Shown: one piece after another, positions 22,936 to 31,495 of the stretch
Layout: every line of letters begins with the position of its first letter
Numbering within the stretch: position 1 is the first letter of the stretch
Made by a program: the position numbers and the translations under genes
Notes under the pieces: model-generated
The model's input: the letters and a program-made list of their open reading frames with translations, nothing else
Told to the model about the DNA's origin: nothing
The model's database searches: none
Assembly: GCA_018830285.1 (NCBI GenBank)
Contig: JAHJSB010000004.1
Span: 1-58,349, forward strand
Reading direction: 5' to 3'
DNA: 58,349 nucleotides
From: Alphaproteobacteria bacterium
GTDB taxonomy: Bacteria; Pseudomonadota; Alphaproteobacteria; Caulobacterales; Hyphomonadaceae

Positions 22936-22959
22936 TATGCTTCATTCAGAATATGCATA
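22936..22959. promoter_or_regulatory. candidate LysR operator
   Basis: TATGC-N14-GCATA inverted repeat, 12 bp before the LysR start, in the gap between the divergent LysR and AhpD-like genes, the usual place for LysR autoregulatory sites. The arms are short, so this is tentative. Confidence 0.3.
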
Positions 22960-22971
22960 GGAGGCCCGGGG

Positions 22972-23865
22972 GTGGACCGTATTGATGCCATGCGCCTGTT
23001 TATTCGCGTTGCGGATGCAGGCAGCTTTTCCAAAGCCGCTAGCGATCTGGGCCTCGGCCAGCCAACCGTTTCGCGCCGGATCCAGGACCTGGAGGCGAGC
23101 CTCGACGCTGCGCTGTTCCTGCGCACGACACGGTCGCTGAGCCTGACCGAGGCCGGCGAACGGTTTTACAAGCGAGCCGGCGATATACTCGTGGAATTCG
23201 ACGATGCCGAGGCCGAGGCGCGCGGCCTGGACCATGAACCGGTGGGCCTTCTGCGAATCTCCTGTGTCTCGTCGATGGCACGACTGGTCATCGGGCCTCG
23301 GATCGCCAGCTTCATGAAGCTGTATCCGCATGTGCGCGTGGATGTGCTAACCGACGACGCCTATACCGATCTCGTTGGCGAAGGCGTCGACCTCGCCTTC
23401 CGCATCGGCACGCTCGTCGATTCCAGCCTGATGGCCAAGAAGGTCGGCGAAGCCCCCCGGGCCTTGTGGGCTGCACCCGACTACCTCGCGGCCCGCGGCA
23501 TGCCGCAGCACCCGCGCGACCTGGCGCAGCATGATGCTGTCATGTTCCGCCAGACCACGACCAATGAATGGGTGCTGTCGCGCGACGAAGAGACCGTCAG
23601 CGTCAAGGTCGATGGGCGGTTCAGGGCCTCGTCGGGAGACCTCCTGCTGCAGGCAGCGCAAAATGGCCTCGGCCTGTTCCTGTCCGCCAGCTGGCTCGTC
23701 TCGGACTGCGTCAATGATGGCAGCCTTGTGCGCGTCATGCCCGAGTGGACGGCGACGCCGAGTCCGATCCATTGCGTGTGGACGTCCGGCAAGCTGCGCG
23801 GCAAGGCCAAACTGTTTGCAGAGCATGTTGCCGACGCGCTGCGATTCGAGACCCAGGCCTGCTAG
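22972..23865 (+). CDS. LysR family transcriptional regulator
   Basis: A 297-residue LysR protein. The N-terminal winged helix is clear: RIDAMRLFIRVADAGSFSKAASDLGLGQPTVSRRIQDLE, followed by SLTEAGERFYKRA. The C-terminal effector domain begins at GLLRISCVSSMARLVIGPRI. The start is GTG at 22972 with GGAGG seven nt upstream; upstream in-frame starts lack a ribosome site. It is divergent from the AhpD-like gene and its stop shares CTAG with pheA. The effector is unknown. Confidence 0.92.
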   Translation: MDRIDAMRLFIRVADAGSFSKAASDLGLGQPTVSRRIQDLEASLDAALFLRTTRSLSLTEAGERFYKRAGDILVEFDDAEAEARGLDHEPVGLLRISCVSSMARLVIGPRIASFMKLYPHVRVDVLTDDAYTDLVGEGVDLAFRIGTLVDSSLMAKKVGEAPRALWAAPDYLAARGMPQHPRDLAQHDAVMFRQTTTNEWVLSRDEETVSVKVDGRFRASSGDLLLQAAQNGLGLFLSASWLVSDCVNDGSLVRVMPEWTATPSPIHCVWTSGKLRGKAKLFAEHVADALRFETQAC

Positions 23866-24698
23866 AATCCGACAGTGGGCTTCGCGGGAAACACGCCGAG
23901 GAGTTTCAGCGACTGCGAGAAGAAGCCCAGCTCTTCGAGCGCGTTCTGGACCGGGCGCTCGTCGGGGTGGCCCTCGATCTCGGCATAGAATTGCGTCGCC
24001 GTGAAAGAGCCGCCGATCTGGTAGCTCTCGAGCTTCGTCATGTTGACGCCATTCGTCGCGAACCCGCCCATGACCTTGTAGAGTGCCGCCGGAATGTTGC
24101 GGACCTCGAACAGGAAGGCTGTCTTGGCCGGTCCCTGCCCGGCTTCAATATCAGATGGCTCGCGGGCCATGATGATGAACCGGGTCGTATTGTGGGCGGC
24201 GTCCTCGATATCTTCGGCGAGAATGTCGAGACCGTAGACCTTGGCGGCGAGGCGCGGCGCGATGGCTGCGACGGACCGGTCGCCGCCTTCTGTCACTTCG
24301 CGTGCTGCGCCGGCCGTGTCCGCAGATGTGACGGACTCGATATTGTGGGCTCTCAGGAAGTTGCGGCACTGGCCAAGGCCCATGATGTGGGACCGGGCCT
24401 TACGGATTTCCTCAAGTTTGACACCCGGCAGGCCCATCAACTGGAAGCGGATGGGCAGATAGTGCTCACCGACGATCTGGAGGCTGGTGGTGGGCAACAG
24501 GTAGTGGATGTCGCCGACGCGTCCGGCGATCGTGTTTTCAACCGGAATCATGGCGAGATCGGCCTCACCCTTCTCAACCGCGGTGAAACAGTCTTCGAAC
24601 GTGCGGCAGGGCAACGGTGACAAGCGCGGATAGGCCTCGTTGCAGGCAATGTGCGAATTTGCCCCCGGTTCTCCCTGATAGGCTATGTGATTGGCCAT
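23862..24698 (-). CDS. pheA: prephenate dehydratase
   Basis: Converts prephenate to phenylpyruvate in phenylalanine synthesis. The 278-residue monofunctional enzyme has the periplasmic-binding-like catalytic lobes (AYQGEPGANSHIAC, IPVENTIAGRV, DTAGAAREV) with the catalytic Thr-Arg-Phe in NTTRFIIM, and a C-terminal ACT domain for feedback by Phe (YKVMGGFATNGVNMTKLES). The ESRP motif of E. coli is replaced by ESYQ, as in many alphaproteobacteria. AGGA lies seven nt before the ATG at 24696-24698. Divergent from the cytochrome c gene. Confidence 0.95.
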   Translation of the reverse strand: MANHIAYQGEPGANSHIACNEAYPRLSPLPCRTFEDCFTAVEKGEADLAMIPVENTIAGRVGDIHYLLPTTSLQIVGEHYLPIRFQLMGLPGVKLEEIRKARSHIMGLGQCRNFLRAHNIESVTSADTAGAAREVTEGGDRSVAAIAPRLAAKVYGLDILAEDIEDAAHNTTRFIIMAREPSDIEAGQGPAKTAFLFEVRNIPAALYKVMGGFATNGVNMTKLESYQIGGSFTATQFYAEIEGHPDERPVQNALEELGFFSQSLKLLGVFPAKPTVGF

Positions 24699-24854
24699 TC
24701 GGCGTCCTTTTTTACCTGTCCTGCGTGCGTCGGATCGCCGCGACGAAAGGAGAAGCGCCCCTTCCTCACAGCCTTTATGTTGTCTGCACTCCGTTAGCGT
24801 GCCAAAAGGCGCGCGCCAAGACACATGACCAGATAGATTCGAAGGAATGCCCCC

Positions 24855-25649
24855 ATGGGAGAACTCGGTGTCAACAAGATCCTAGGCGCATTGCTCGCCA
24901 CGGCGCTCGGCCTCATGGCCCTGCACCAGCTTTCGGGCATCGTGTTCAGCCATGGTGCAGACCAAGTACCTCACGGCGAGGAGCACGCTGAAGCGACCTC
25001 AATGAGCGAGCAGATGTGCGCAAAGTATGCCTATTGCGTCCAAGTCGCCGACAGCGGCGCCGCCAGCGCGCCGGTTGAAGAGGTGTTCGACCTGGGTGCC
25101 GCGCTGGCCAGCGCTGATGCCTCCAAGGGCGAACGTACCTTCAACGCCCAGTGCGCCACCTGCCACAACGTCGCAGACGGCGGCGCCAACGGAACCGGCC
25201 CGAACCTGCATGGCGTGGTCGGGGCCGCCAAGGCCGTGCATCCCGGCTTTGCCTATTCCGCTGTCCTGTCAGGCATCGGTGGCGACTGGACCTATCAAGA
25301 GCTGGATCACTGGCTCAACAATCCCAGCGCCTATGCGCGTGGCACGTCCATGTCGTTCGCCGGCCTGCGTCGTGATTCGGACCGCGTGAACGTGATTGCC
25401 TATCTGGCAGCGAACTCCCCGAATGCGCCCGCGCTCCCTGCCCCGCTGGCAGCTGCATCGGACGAAGCCGCTCCCGCTGAGGGCGAAGCTGCACCTGCAG
25501 AGGGTGAAGCAGGTGCCGCCACGGACGCTGTAGAAGGCGACGCGCCCGTTGAAACGGCCCCGGACGCACCGGCTGACATCGCACCAGAAGCAACGGCGAC
25601 CGAATCAGCGCCGGCAGAAGCACCTGCCGCTGAAGAGAGCCACAACTAG
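24855..25649 (+). CDS. membrane-anchored cytochrome c with acidic Ala/Pro/Glu tail
   Basis: A 264-residue class I cytochrome c. An uncleaved N-terminal helix (LGALLATALGLMALHQLSG, about 9-28) anchors it to the inner membrane, as in CycM-type proteins. The haem site is NAQCATCHNVADGG (Cys-x-x-Cys-His), the axial Met is in GTSMSFAGL, and GTGPNLHGVVG is conserved. After about residue 190 comes a low-complexity tail of PAEGEAAPAEGEA repeats, which is unusual. It likely carries electrons in the respiratory chain. Convergent with the NlpC/P60 gene, sharing CTAG at the stops. Confidence 0.9.
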   Translation: MGELGVNKILGALLATALGLMALHQLSGIVFSHGADQVPHGEEHAEATSMSEQMCAKYAYCVQVADSGAASAPVEEVFDLGAALASADASKGERTFNAQCATCHNVADGGANGTGPNLHGVVGAAKAVHPGFAYSAVLSGIGGDWTYQELDHWLNNPSAYARGTSMSFAGLRRDSDRVNVIAYLAANSPNAPALPAPLAAASDEAAPAEGEAAPAEGEAGAATDAVEGDAPVETAPDAPADIAPEATATESAPAEAPAAEESHN

Positions 25650-26500
25650 GCGGCTGGTTCAGCCATCCAGTGGGGCACCTGTCCCGCGAGACGATCAATA
25701 TCAATACGCCGGGCCCCTATGGGCTCGGCGTATTGCGTTTTGATCCGGACAATTGCCTCTTCGAGCGGTTCGCGGGCCGTGGCCATGTGCCAGGCATTCG
25801 CATGCAGGAGGTGCTGGCTGTCGGTCATGATGCCGACATGGCCCTTCCAGAACACGAGATCGCCGCGTTGCAGGGCGCCCGGTGCTGTCCAGTCTGCGAT
25901 GTCTTCCCCGGCCCAGGCGAACTGCATGTCGCTGTCGCGCGGCAGGAGGACGCCCACAGCTTCATATGCCTGCTGGGTGAGACCGGTACAGTCGAGGCCG
26001 AGACTGTCGCGTCCGCCCCACAGGTAGGGCGTGTTGAGGTAGCGCCCGGCGACCGAGACGGCGTCGGCTTCGCGCATATCCAGCGAGACAAGATGGCGCG
26101 TGTGGATCCAGCCAGCCAGCGCGCAATTGGCATAGTCGCCATCGGCTCCCGTGACCGTGACGCGGGCGCCGAGGCTGAGCATGGCCTTCACTGGCGACTT
26201 CAGGTCAGGCGCGGTATAAGCAAATGTGCGCAGGGCCACTACTTTGTGGGTTGGCGGGGCGGTTGCCGGCGACATCGCGTCGGACCGCATCCAGCCAACA
26301 TAATGATCGCGATGGCAACGAATGCGGCTGAAGCTACCCTGCCGATCAAAGACATCGACACTTTCGCCAAAAAGGACCTGAGTCGCGAGGCGCGCTGTTG
26401 CATTCGGGGCTTCCCGGACGGCGGCAGTGCCGACGACGACGTCCAACACAGTGCTTTCGCCTGCGGGACGGGCAAGGCGGCTGTCAGTCAGTTCAGGCAT
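25646..26500 (-). CDS. NlpC/P60 (C40) peptidase with SH3-like domains
   Basis: A 284-residue putative cell-wall endopeptidase. Residues about 20-130 form two SH3-like modules (VVVGTAAVREAPNATARLATQVLFGE; VALRTFAYTAPDLKSPVKAMLSLGARV), and the C-terminal NlpC/P60 domain has YLWGGRDSLGLDCTGLTQQAY with the catalytic Cys, GHVGIM with the His, and HLLHANAW. No signal peptide is seen, so export is unclear; this layout matches cytoplasmic-looking alphaproteobacterial homologues. It follows the MarR gene by 26 bp, in one operon. Confidence 0.9.
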   Translation of the reverse strand: MPELTDSRLARPAGESTVLDVVVGTAAVREAPNATARLATQVLFGESVDVFDRQGSFSRIRCHRDHYVGWMRSDAMSPATAPPTHKVVALRTFAYTAPDLKSPVKAMLSLGARVTVTGADGDYANCALAGWIHTRHLVSLDMREADAVSVAGRYLNTPYLWGGRDSLGLDCTGLTQQAYEAVGVLLPRDSDMQFAWAGEDIADWTAPGALQRGDLVFWKGHVGIMTDSQHLLHANAWHMATAREPLEEAIVRIKTQYAEPIGARRIDIDRLAGQVPHWMAEPAA

Positions 26501-26526
26501 GCACTGGGCCTCGGGCGGTAACGCGC

Positions 26527-26916
26527 CTAGGCTGCTGCGGTGGATTTGCCGCCGCGCCGCGGCGCCATTGTTTCGTCACTCTCACCTGAAGCTGCGGCAA
26601 GAACAAGGCCGGCAAAGGCCCGAAGATAGGTCATTCCGGCCGGTGTGCGCTCAATGAAGATATTGCGCAGGTCATTGTCATCCTTGACGCGGCGGATGAA
26701 ATCGAGCCGAGACAGGGTGTCGAGCGCACGGGTGACAGCGGGTTTCGCGATGTCGAGATGGTCGGCCAAGCCACGCACGGTGTGGGGGCCAGGGGCAAGC
26801 GCGATGGTCATCAGGATCGCCTGCTGGCGGGCCGTCAGGTCCGGCGCGTCCGAGCGCACGGACGCCGTCACAGCCCGACGCCAGAGTTCCAGTCCGCCGC
26901 GTTCCGACAATTCCAT
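26527..26916 (-). CDS. MarR-like winged-helix regulator
   Basis: A 129-residue regulator with a MarR-type winged helix: LTARQQAILMTIALAPGPHTVRGLADHLDIAKPAVTRALDTLSRLDFIRRV, followed by the wing DDNDLRNIFIERTPAGMTYL. It ends in a basic tail. The ligand is unknown. It is the first gene of an operon with the NlpC/P60 peptidase and is divergent from the Fur-family gene. Confidence 0.82.
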   Translation of the reverse strand: MELSERGGLELWRRAVTASVRSDAPDLTARQQAILMTIALAPGPHTVRGLADHLDIAKPAVTRALDTLSRLDFIRRVKDDNDLRNIFIERTPAGMTYLRAFAGLVLAAASGESDETMAPRRGGKSTAAA

Positions 26917-27042
26917 CTACACATCCTCTCGATTCGCCTCAGAAACGAATCTCGGGTGATTTGCGCAAAGCGTCTAGGCCCCGAAAGTAGGCAAAACCGC
27001 TTACCCCTTCACATTGGAGTCAAAACACACGACATTGCGTAC

Positions 27043-27528
27043 ATGGCCAACGCACAGACACATGATCACACCCACGCCAACACGCCCTGCAGCCCGCAGG
27101 ACGTGGACACGTTCCTGAACGATGCAGAGGCGCTGGTCATGCGGCGCGGCGGCCGGATGACTCGTATCCGCCGCAAAGTGCTGCGCCTGCTGTTGGAAAG
27201 CGCCGAGCCGGCCAAGGCCTATGACCTGCTGGCAAATCTCGACGGGGAAGGTTCGGCCAAGCCGCCGACGGTCTACAGGGCACTCGATTTCCTGCAGGAA
27301 TCCGGCCTCGCCCATAAGATCGAGAGCCTGAACGCTTATGTCGCCTGTGGCCATACGAGCCATACCCATTCGGCTGTGTTCCTGATCTGCGATCAATGCG
27401 GTGGCGCCGAAGAATTGCACGCCGTTGCCACCAGCGACGCGTTGCAAGCTGAAACCGCCGCAGCAGGCTTTCAGATGACCCGTGCGGTCATCGAAGTGCG
27501 CGGCATATGTCGGGATTGTGCTGCGTGA
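27043..27528 (+). CDS. zur: Fur family regulator, Zur-like
   Basis: A 161-residue Fur-family repressor. The winged helix RIRRKVLRLLLESAEPAKAYDLLANL and PPTVYRALDFLQESGLAHKIESLNAYVAC are typical of Zur, as are the structural zinc cysteines CDQCGG and CRDC. The N-terminus is His-rich (THDHTHANTPCSP). The ATG at 27043 is taken as the start; the ribosome site is weak. Zur senses zinc and represses uptake genes. The gene overlaps the thioesterase start by GTGA. Zur rather than Fur is a judgement from motifs. Confidence 0.85.
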   Translation: MANAQTHDHTHANTPCSPQDVDTFLNDAEALVMRRGGRMTRIRRKVLRLLLESAEPAKAYDLLANLDGEGSAKPPTVYRALDFLQESGLAHKIESLNAYVACGHTSHTHSAVFLICDQCGGAEELHAVATSDALQAETAAAGFQMTRAVIEVRGICRDCAA

Positions 27529-28448
27529 TCACACTTTGGCGGGGCAGTTGCAACCAATGGGATTGCGACGAGATGGGGCACATGAATGTGCGCCTCTATA
27601 TCGAAAAGCAGATGGAAGGGCTCGCCGCTTTCAGCCATGAACTGGCGATGCCGCATGCATTCCGGGAAGACGCACCGTCAACCCTGGTGGCGGTGGACCA
27701 GCATGTGCGCTTCATTCGCGAAGTGCTGCCCGGCCGTCCGATCAGCATGAATGGCTGTGTCGTGAGCGTGGGGACCAGTGACGCCGTGTTCTACCAGGAA
27801 CTGCGTCACAGCGATGGAGCACTGTCAGCAGCCTACCTGACACGCGTGGCGCATATCGACACCAAGGGGCGGGAAGCCTTTCCGTGGAGCACACGGGCCC
27901 GCATGGCGCTGGAGGCCCATATCGATACGCCGCCTGCCGAGGCAGCGCCGCGCTCGTTCGATCCGAACGCCCCCGCATTGGCGACCAAGGACATCCGCAT
28001 CGAGACAGCCCGCGATCTGGGCATTCCCCTCATCGGCAAGGGCATTGTTCCGCAGCACCATATCGACGTGCACGGGCGCATGGCGCCGGGCTGGATCATC
28101 GGGCGGATTTCAGACAGCGTGCCCAACCTCCTTTACGAATGGCGCAAACAGGTGGCCGAGGCCGCTGGCGGCGTCCGGATGGGCGCGGCAGTGCTGGAAA
28201 ACCGGCTGCGCTATCATCGCTGGCCGAAAGCGGGCGATCCGTTCGAGATCCATACATCGCTCGGCGGGACCGCTGAAAAGACCCATTCACTGGTGCACTG
28301 GATGATGGACCCCGAGACGGGCCTTCCATGGGCCACAAGCCAGGTAGTCGCGATCACGCTGGACCTCGATGCACGCAAGGCGATCCCGTCACCGCCGAAG
28401 ATGCTGGAAGACCTTGAACGCCTCGCGCCGCGCGGCCTGTCACTTTAG
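27525..28448 (+). CDS. thioesterase-like double hot-dog protein
   Basis: A 307-residue protein with two hot-dog halves. The first starts CNQWDCDEMGHMNVRLYIEK, the 4HBT-type pattern (Asp-x-x-Gly-His-Met-Asn) of acyl-CoA/ACP thioesterases; the second covers HHIDVHGRMAPGWIIGRISDSVPNL. It likely hydrolyses acyl-CoA or acyl-ACP; the substrate is unknown. I prefer GTG at 27525, overlapping the zur TGA (GTGA), over ATG at 27507. It may be cotranscribed with zur. Confidence 0.78.
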   Translation: MITLWRGSCNQWDCDEMGHMNVRLYIEKQMEGLAAFSHELAMPHAFREDAPSTLVAVDQHVRFIREVLPGRPISMNGCVVSVGTSDAVFYQELRHSDGALSAAYLTRVAHIDTKGREAFPWSTRARMALEAHIDTPPAEAAPRSFDPNAPALATKDIRIETARDLGIPLIGKGIVPQHHIDVHGRMAPGWIIGRISDSVPNLLYEWRKQVAEAAGGVRMGAAVLENRLRYHRWPKAGDPFEIHTSLGGTAEKTHSLVHWMMDPETGLPWATSQVVAITLDLDARKAIPSPPKMLEDLERLAPRGLSL

Positions 28449-28464
28449 GGCATATGACCCGCAC

Positions 28465-28477
28465 GCTCAGGGTGAGC
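28465..28477. terminator. small hairpin between convergent genes
   Basis: GCTCA-GGG-TGAGC lies between the thioesterase stop and the aminotransferase stop. A 5-bp stem without a T-run is weak evidence. Confidence 0.25.
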
Positions 28478-28507
28478 CTTCGGATATTCAGGACTTTGGT
28501 TGCCCGA

Positions 28508-29704
28508 TTAGAGATAGTCCGACATGATTTCCGCGATACGGGGAATGTCTGCCTGGCGCAGGCCCGCAATATTGATGCGGCCTGATGCCGGCAGGTAGAG
28601 GCCGTGCTTTTCACGCATGTCCTTCGCCGCCTCTGGCGTGACCGGGATCTGGCTGAACATGCCGTTCTGTTCAGCCAGCGCGGCGAGGCGGTTCGAACCG
28701 GTTTTCGCCACGAGCGCGTCTGACAAGGTTTGGCGCAGGCTGATCATGCGTTCACGCATCTCTGTCAATTCGGCTTCCCATTCGGCGCGCAGGGCCGGAT
28801 CGCCGAGGATGGTGGCGACGATCGCGGCGCCATGGGCGGGCGGCATGGAATAGCTGGTGCGCGAGATGTCTGCGACATGCGTCATGACGGCGTCGGCGGC
28901 CCGCGCCGTGTAAGCCTGTCCGAGAAAGCAGCCGGTGCGTTCGCGATAGAGTCCGAAATTCTTTGAGCAGGAATAGGAGACCATCGAATCTTCGGCGATC
29001 TTGAGGAAGAGTCGCGCGCCTTCCATGTCGCTCTCTAGGCCGCCCGCAAACCCGTGATAGGCAATATCCAGCATGGGGATGATGCCGCGCTCGACGGTGA
29101 GCATCGCCAGATCAATCCATTGCTGGACACTGAGGTCGATACCGGTCGGATTGTGGCACGGGCCCTGGATGATGATGCCGTCACCGCGCCGAGTTTTTGA
29201 GAGGCTGGCCATCAGGCTTTCGAAATCGACGCGGCCTGTTTCGGCGTCGACATAGTCATATTCGGCGATTGCCAAGCCGGTATTCTTTACAAGATTCGAA
29301 TGGTTGGGCCATGTCGGGCGGCTCAGCCACACGGTCTTTACGCCGAGGCGCTTCATCAGGCCAACGCCGAGATAGAGCGCGCCGCAGCCGCCGGGCGTCG
29401 TCATCGAGATGAGACGGCCCTTCTCGATCAGGTGCGAACTGTCGCCGAACACGAACCGCTCGATTGCCGCGCAAAAATCCGGATTGCCGCGCGGACCTTC
29501 GTAGACCTTGGTGGTCTGCTGCTTGAGAATGATCGCCTCGGCTTTCGCCACGGCAGACATGATCGGCGTGTGCCCGTCATCGTTCTTGTAGACGCCAACA
29601 CCGAGATCGAATTTGTCGGTGCGCGGATCGGCGCGATAGGCGGTCATGAGACCAAGCAGCGCGTCCGGCGGAAGCGCGTTGAGAGATTCGAATGCGGGGT
29701 TCAT
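28508..29704 (-). CDS. aromatic/aspartate aminotransferase (class I)
   Basis: A 398-residue PLP enzyme of the AspC/TyrB type. Landmarks: FDLGVGVYKNDDGHTPIM, KVYEGPRGNPDF, GGCGALYLGVGLM, GPCHNPTGIDLS, DIAYHGFAGGLESD, the PLP lysine in SYSCSKNFGLYRERTG, and SGRINIAGL near the end. In this setting it probably converts tyrosine to 4-hydroxyphenylpyruvate, feeding hppD; aspartate activity is equally possible. AGGA lies seven nt before the ATG at 29702-29704. A site nearly identical to that in the hppD-marR gap stands 20 bp upstream, tying it to the tyrosine regulon. Confidence 0.93.
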   Translation of the reverse strand: MNPAFESLNALPPDALLGLMTAYRADPRTDKFDLGVGVYKNDDGHTPIMSAVAKAEAIILKQQTTKVYEGPRGNPDFCAAIERFVFGDSSHLIEKGRLISMTTPGGCGALYLGVGLMKRLGVKTVWLSRPTWPNHSNLVKNTGLAIAEYDYVDAETGRVDFESLMASLSKTRRGDGIIIQGPCHNPTGIDLSVQQWIDLAMLTVERGIIPMLDIAYHGFAGGLESDMEGARLFLKIAEDSMVSYSCSKNFGLYRERTGCFLGQAYTARAADAVMTHVADISRTSYSMPPAHGAAIVATILGDPALRAEWEAELTEMRERMISLRQTLSDALVAKTGSNRLAALAEQNGMFSQIPVTPEAAKDMREKHGLYLPASGRINIAGLRQADIPRIAEIMSDYL

Positions 29705-29723
29705 GGCATGTCCTAAGGGATCG

Positions 29724-29743
29724 ATAGTTTCAAACGTAACCAA
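29724..29743. promoter_or_regulatory. putative MarR operator before the aminotransferase
   Basis: ATAGTTTCAAACGTAACCAA matches the hppD-marR site (34323-34342) at 17 of 20 positions in the same orientation. It lies 20 bp upstream of the aminotransferase start and also faces the divergent DUF1330 gene. Confidence 0.6.
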
Positions 29744-29865
29744 TAGAGCCTGACACCCACTCAGGCAACATGGCGCGGCCGTATCGTGTGGGCACTCTTG
29801 CACATTTTCCTGATGTGCCCGATGCAACGGCCCAACCGAAAACGCTTATCAATGGGAGTTCGACC

Positions 29866-30153
29866 ATGCCTGCCTATGTCATCCTGATACGGGAGCGCCT
29901 GCGCGATGAAGACGCCATGGCCCGCTATGCCGAAGCTGCCAAGGGTGCGCGCGGCGATCACAAGATCACGCCGCTGGCCTTCTATGGCGCACATGAGGTG
30001 CGTGAAGGCGCCGATGCCGACGGCGTGGTCATCCTTAGCTTTCCGGACATGGACGCCGCAAAGGCCTGGTATGACAGCCCGGAATACGCCGCGGCGCGGG
30101 AACACCGGTATCAGGCCGCCGATTACCGTGTGATTTTCGTCGAAGGCGTGTAG
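29866..30153 (+). CDS. DUF1330 domain protein
   Basis: A 95-residue ferredoxin-like-fold protein. It has the DUF1330 pattern: AYVILIRERLRDEDAMARYAEAA, a central GADADGVVILSFPDMDAAKAWYDSPEY and EHRYQAADYRVIFVEGV. Function of the family is not settled. The ATG at 29866 follows GGGAG by seven nt; the longer open frame from 29770 lacks support. It is divergent from the aminotransferase, and the shared operator region could control it. Confidence 0.87.
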   Translation: MPAYVILIRERLRDEDAMARYAEAAKGARGDHKITPLAFYGAHEVREGADADGVVILSFPDMDAAKAWYDSPEYAAAREHRYQAADYRVIFVEGV

Positions 30154-30158
30154 CGCCT

Positions 30159-30788
30159 TTAGTCGACGAGCGTCGCTTCCGTCTTTGATTTCACCTCGTC
30201 CATCGTGACGCCGGGCGCAAGTTCGATGACCTTCAGGCCGCCGGGCACGACATCCATGACGCAGAGATCGGTGATGATCCGGTCGACGACATTCTTGCCG
30301 GTCAGCGGCAGCGTGCATTCCTTCAGCACCTTGGTTTCGCCCTTCTTGTTGGCGTGGTCCATGACAACGACGATGCGCTTGACGCCGGCCACCAGATCCA
30401 TCGCCCCGCCCATGCCCTTGACCAGCTTGCCGGGGATCATCCAGTTGGCGATGTCGCCGTTCTCTGCCACTTCCATCGCGCCGAGGATGGCGAGGTTGAT
30501 ATGGCCGCCGCGGATCATCGCGAAGCTGGTGGCGCTGTCGAAGAAACTGGAACGCGGTAGCGTGGTGATCGTCTGCTTGCCGGCATTGATCAGGTCGGCG
30601 TCTTCCTCGCCCTCATACGGGAACGGGCCCATGCCGAGCATGCCGTTTTCCGACTGCAGCGTCACGTCGACGCCCTCGGGAATATAGTTCGCCACCAGCG
30701 TCGGAATGCCGATGCCGAGGTTCACATAGAAACCGTCTTCCAGTTCCTGCGCGGCGCGGGCCGCCATTTCATCACGTGTCCAAGGCAT
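30159..30788 (-). CDS. scoB: 3-oxoacid CoA-transferase subunit B
   Basis: The beta subunit of succinyl-CoA:3-oxoacid CoA-transferase, which activates acetoacetate to acetoacetyl-CoA. The 209-residue protein has [16 protein letters not shown], the catalytic Glu in [29 protein letters not shown] and [13 protein letters not shown]. Its ATG overlaps the scoA stop by one base (TAATG). Here it would salvage the acetoacetate released from fumarylacetoacetate at the end of tyrosine breakdown. Confidence 0.95.
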   Translation of the reverse strand: MPWTRDEMAARAAQELEDGFYVNLGIGIPTLVANYIPEGVDVTLQSENGMLGMGPFPYEGEEDADLINAGKQTITTLPRSSFFDSATSFAMIRGGHINLAILGAMEVAENGDIANWMIPGKLVKGMGGAMDLVAGVKRIVVVMDHANKKGETKVLKECTLPLTGKNVVDRIITDLCVMDVVPGGLKVIELAPGVTMDEVKSKTEATLVD

Positions 30789-31495
30789 TAAACAGTCTCC
30801 CGCTTGCGCACGGTGCGCTGTTCGATCCGCTTTTCGAAAGTACCCTGGAAGATGCGCTGCACGAAAATGCCGGGCAGGTGGATTTCATCCGGGTCAAGGC
30901 TGCCGGTGGGCACAAGTTCCTCCACTTCGGCGACCGTCACCTTGCCGGCCATGGCCATGTTCGGATTGAAGTTGCGGGCCGTCTTGTTGAAGATCAGGTT
31001 GCCCTGCGCATCGCCCTTCTGGGCCTTGACGATGGAAAGGTCGGCGACGAGGCCGGTTTCGAGGATATAGGTCTCGCCATTGAACTCGCGGTGCTCCTTG
31101 CCGTCGGCAATCACGGTTCCGACGCCGGTCTTGGTGTAGAAGCCGGGAATGCCCGCGCCCCCTGCCCGGCACCGTTCGGCCAGCGTGCCCTGCGGGTTGA
31201 ATTCCAGTTCCAGCTCGCCGGAGAGGTACTGGCGCTCGAATTCCTTGTTCTCGCCGACATAGGACGAGATCATTTTCCGGATCTGGCGCGTCTCCAGCAG
31301 CAGGCCGAGGCCGAAGCCGTCGACGCCCGCATTGTTCGAAATCGCGATAATATCTTTCACGCCGCTGTCGCGGAGGGCCGCGATCAGGTTCTCGGGAATG
31401 CCGCAGAGGCCGAAGCCCCCGGCCATCACGGTCATGCCGTCGAATGTGAGGCCTTCGAGGGCCTCTGCTGCCGTCTTGTAAACCTTGCTCGCCAT
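30788..31495 (-). CDS. scoA: 3-oxoacid CoA-transferase subunit A
   Basis: The alpha subunit of the CoA-transferase: 235 residues with [19 protein letters not shown] near the N-terminus, [16 protein letters not shown], the [20 protein letters not shown] segment and [13 protein letters not shown]. It forms the enzyme with ScoB. The ATG overlaps the stop of the FAH-family gene by one base (TGATG), and its own stop overlaps scoB, so the three are tightly coupled. Confidence 0.95.
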   Translation of the reverse strand: MASKVYKTAAEALEGLTFDGMTVMAGGFGLCGIPENLIAALRDSGVKDIIAISNNAGVDGFGLGLLLETRQIRKMISSYVGENKEFERQYLSGELELEFNPQGTLAERCRAGGAGIPGFYTKTGVGTVIADGKEHREFNGETYILETGLVADLSIVKAQKGDAQGNLIFNKTARNFNPNMAMAGKVTVAEVEELVPTGSLDPDEIHLPGIFVQRIFQGTFEKRIEQRTVRKRETV

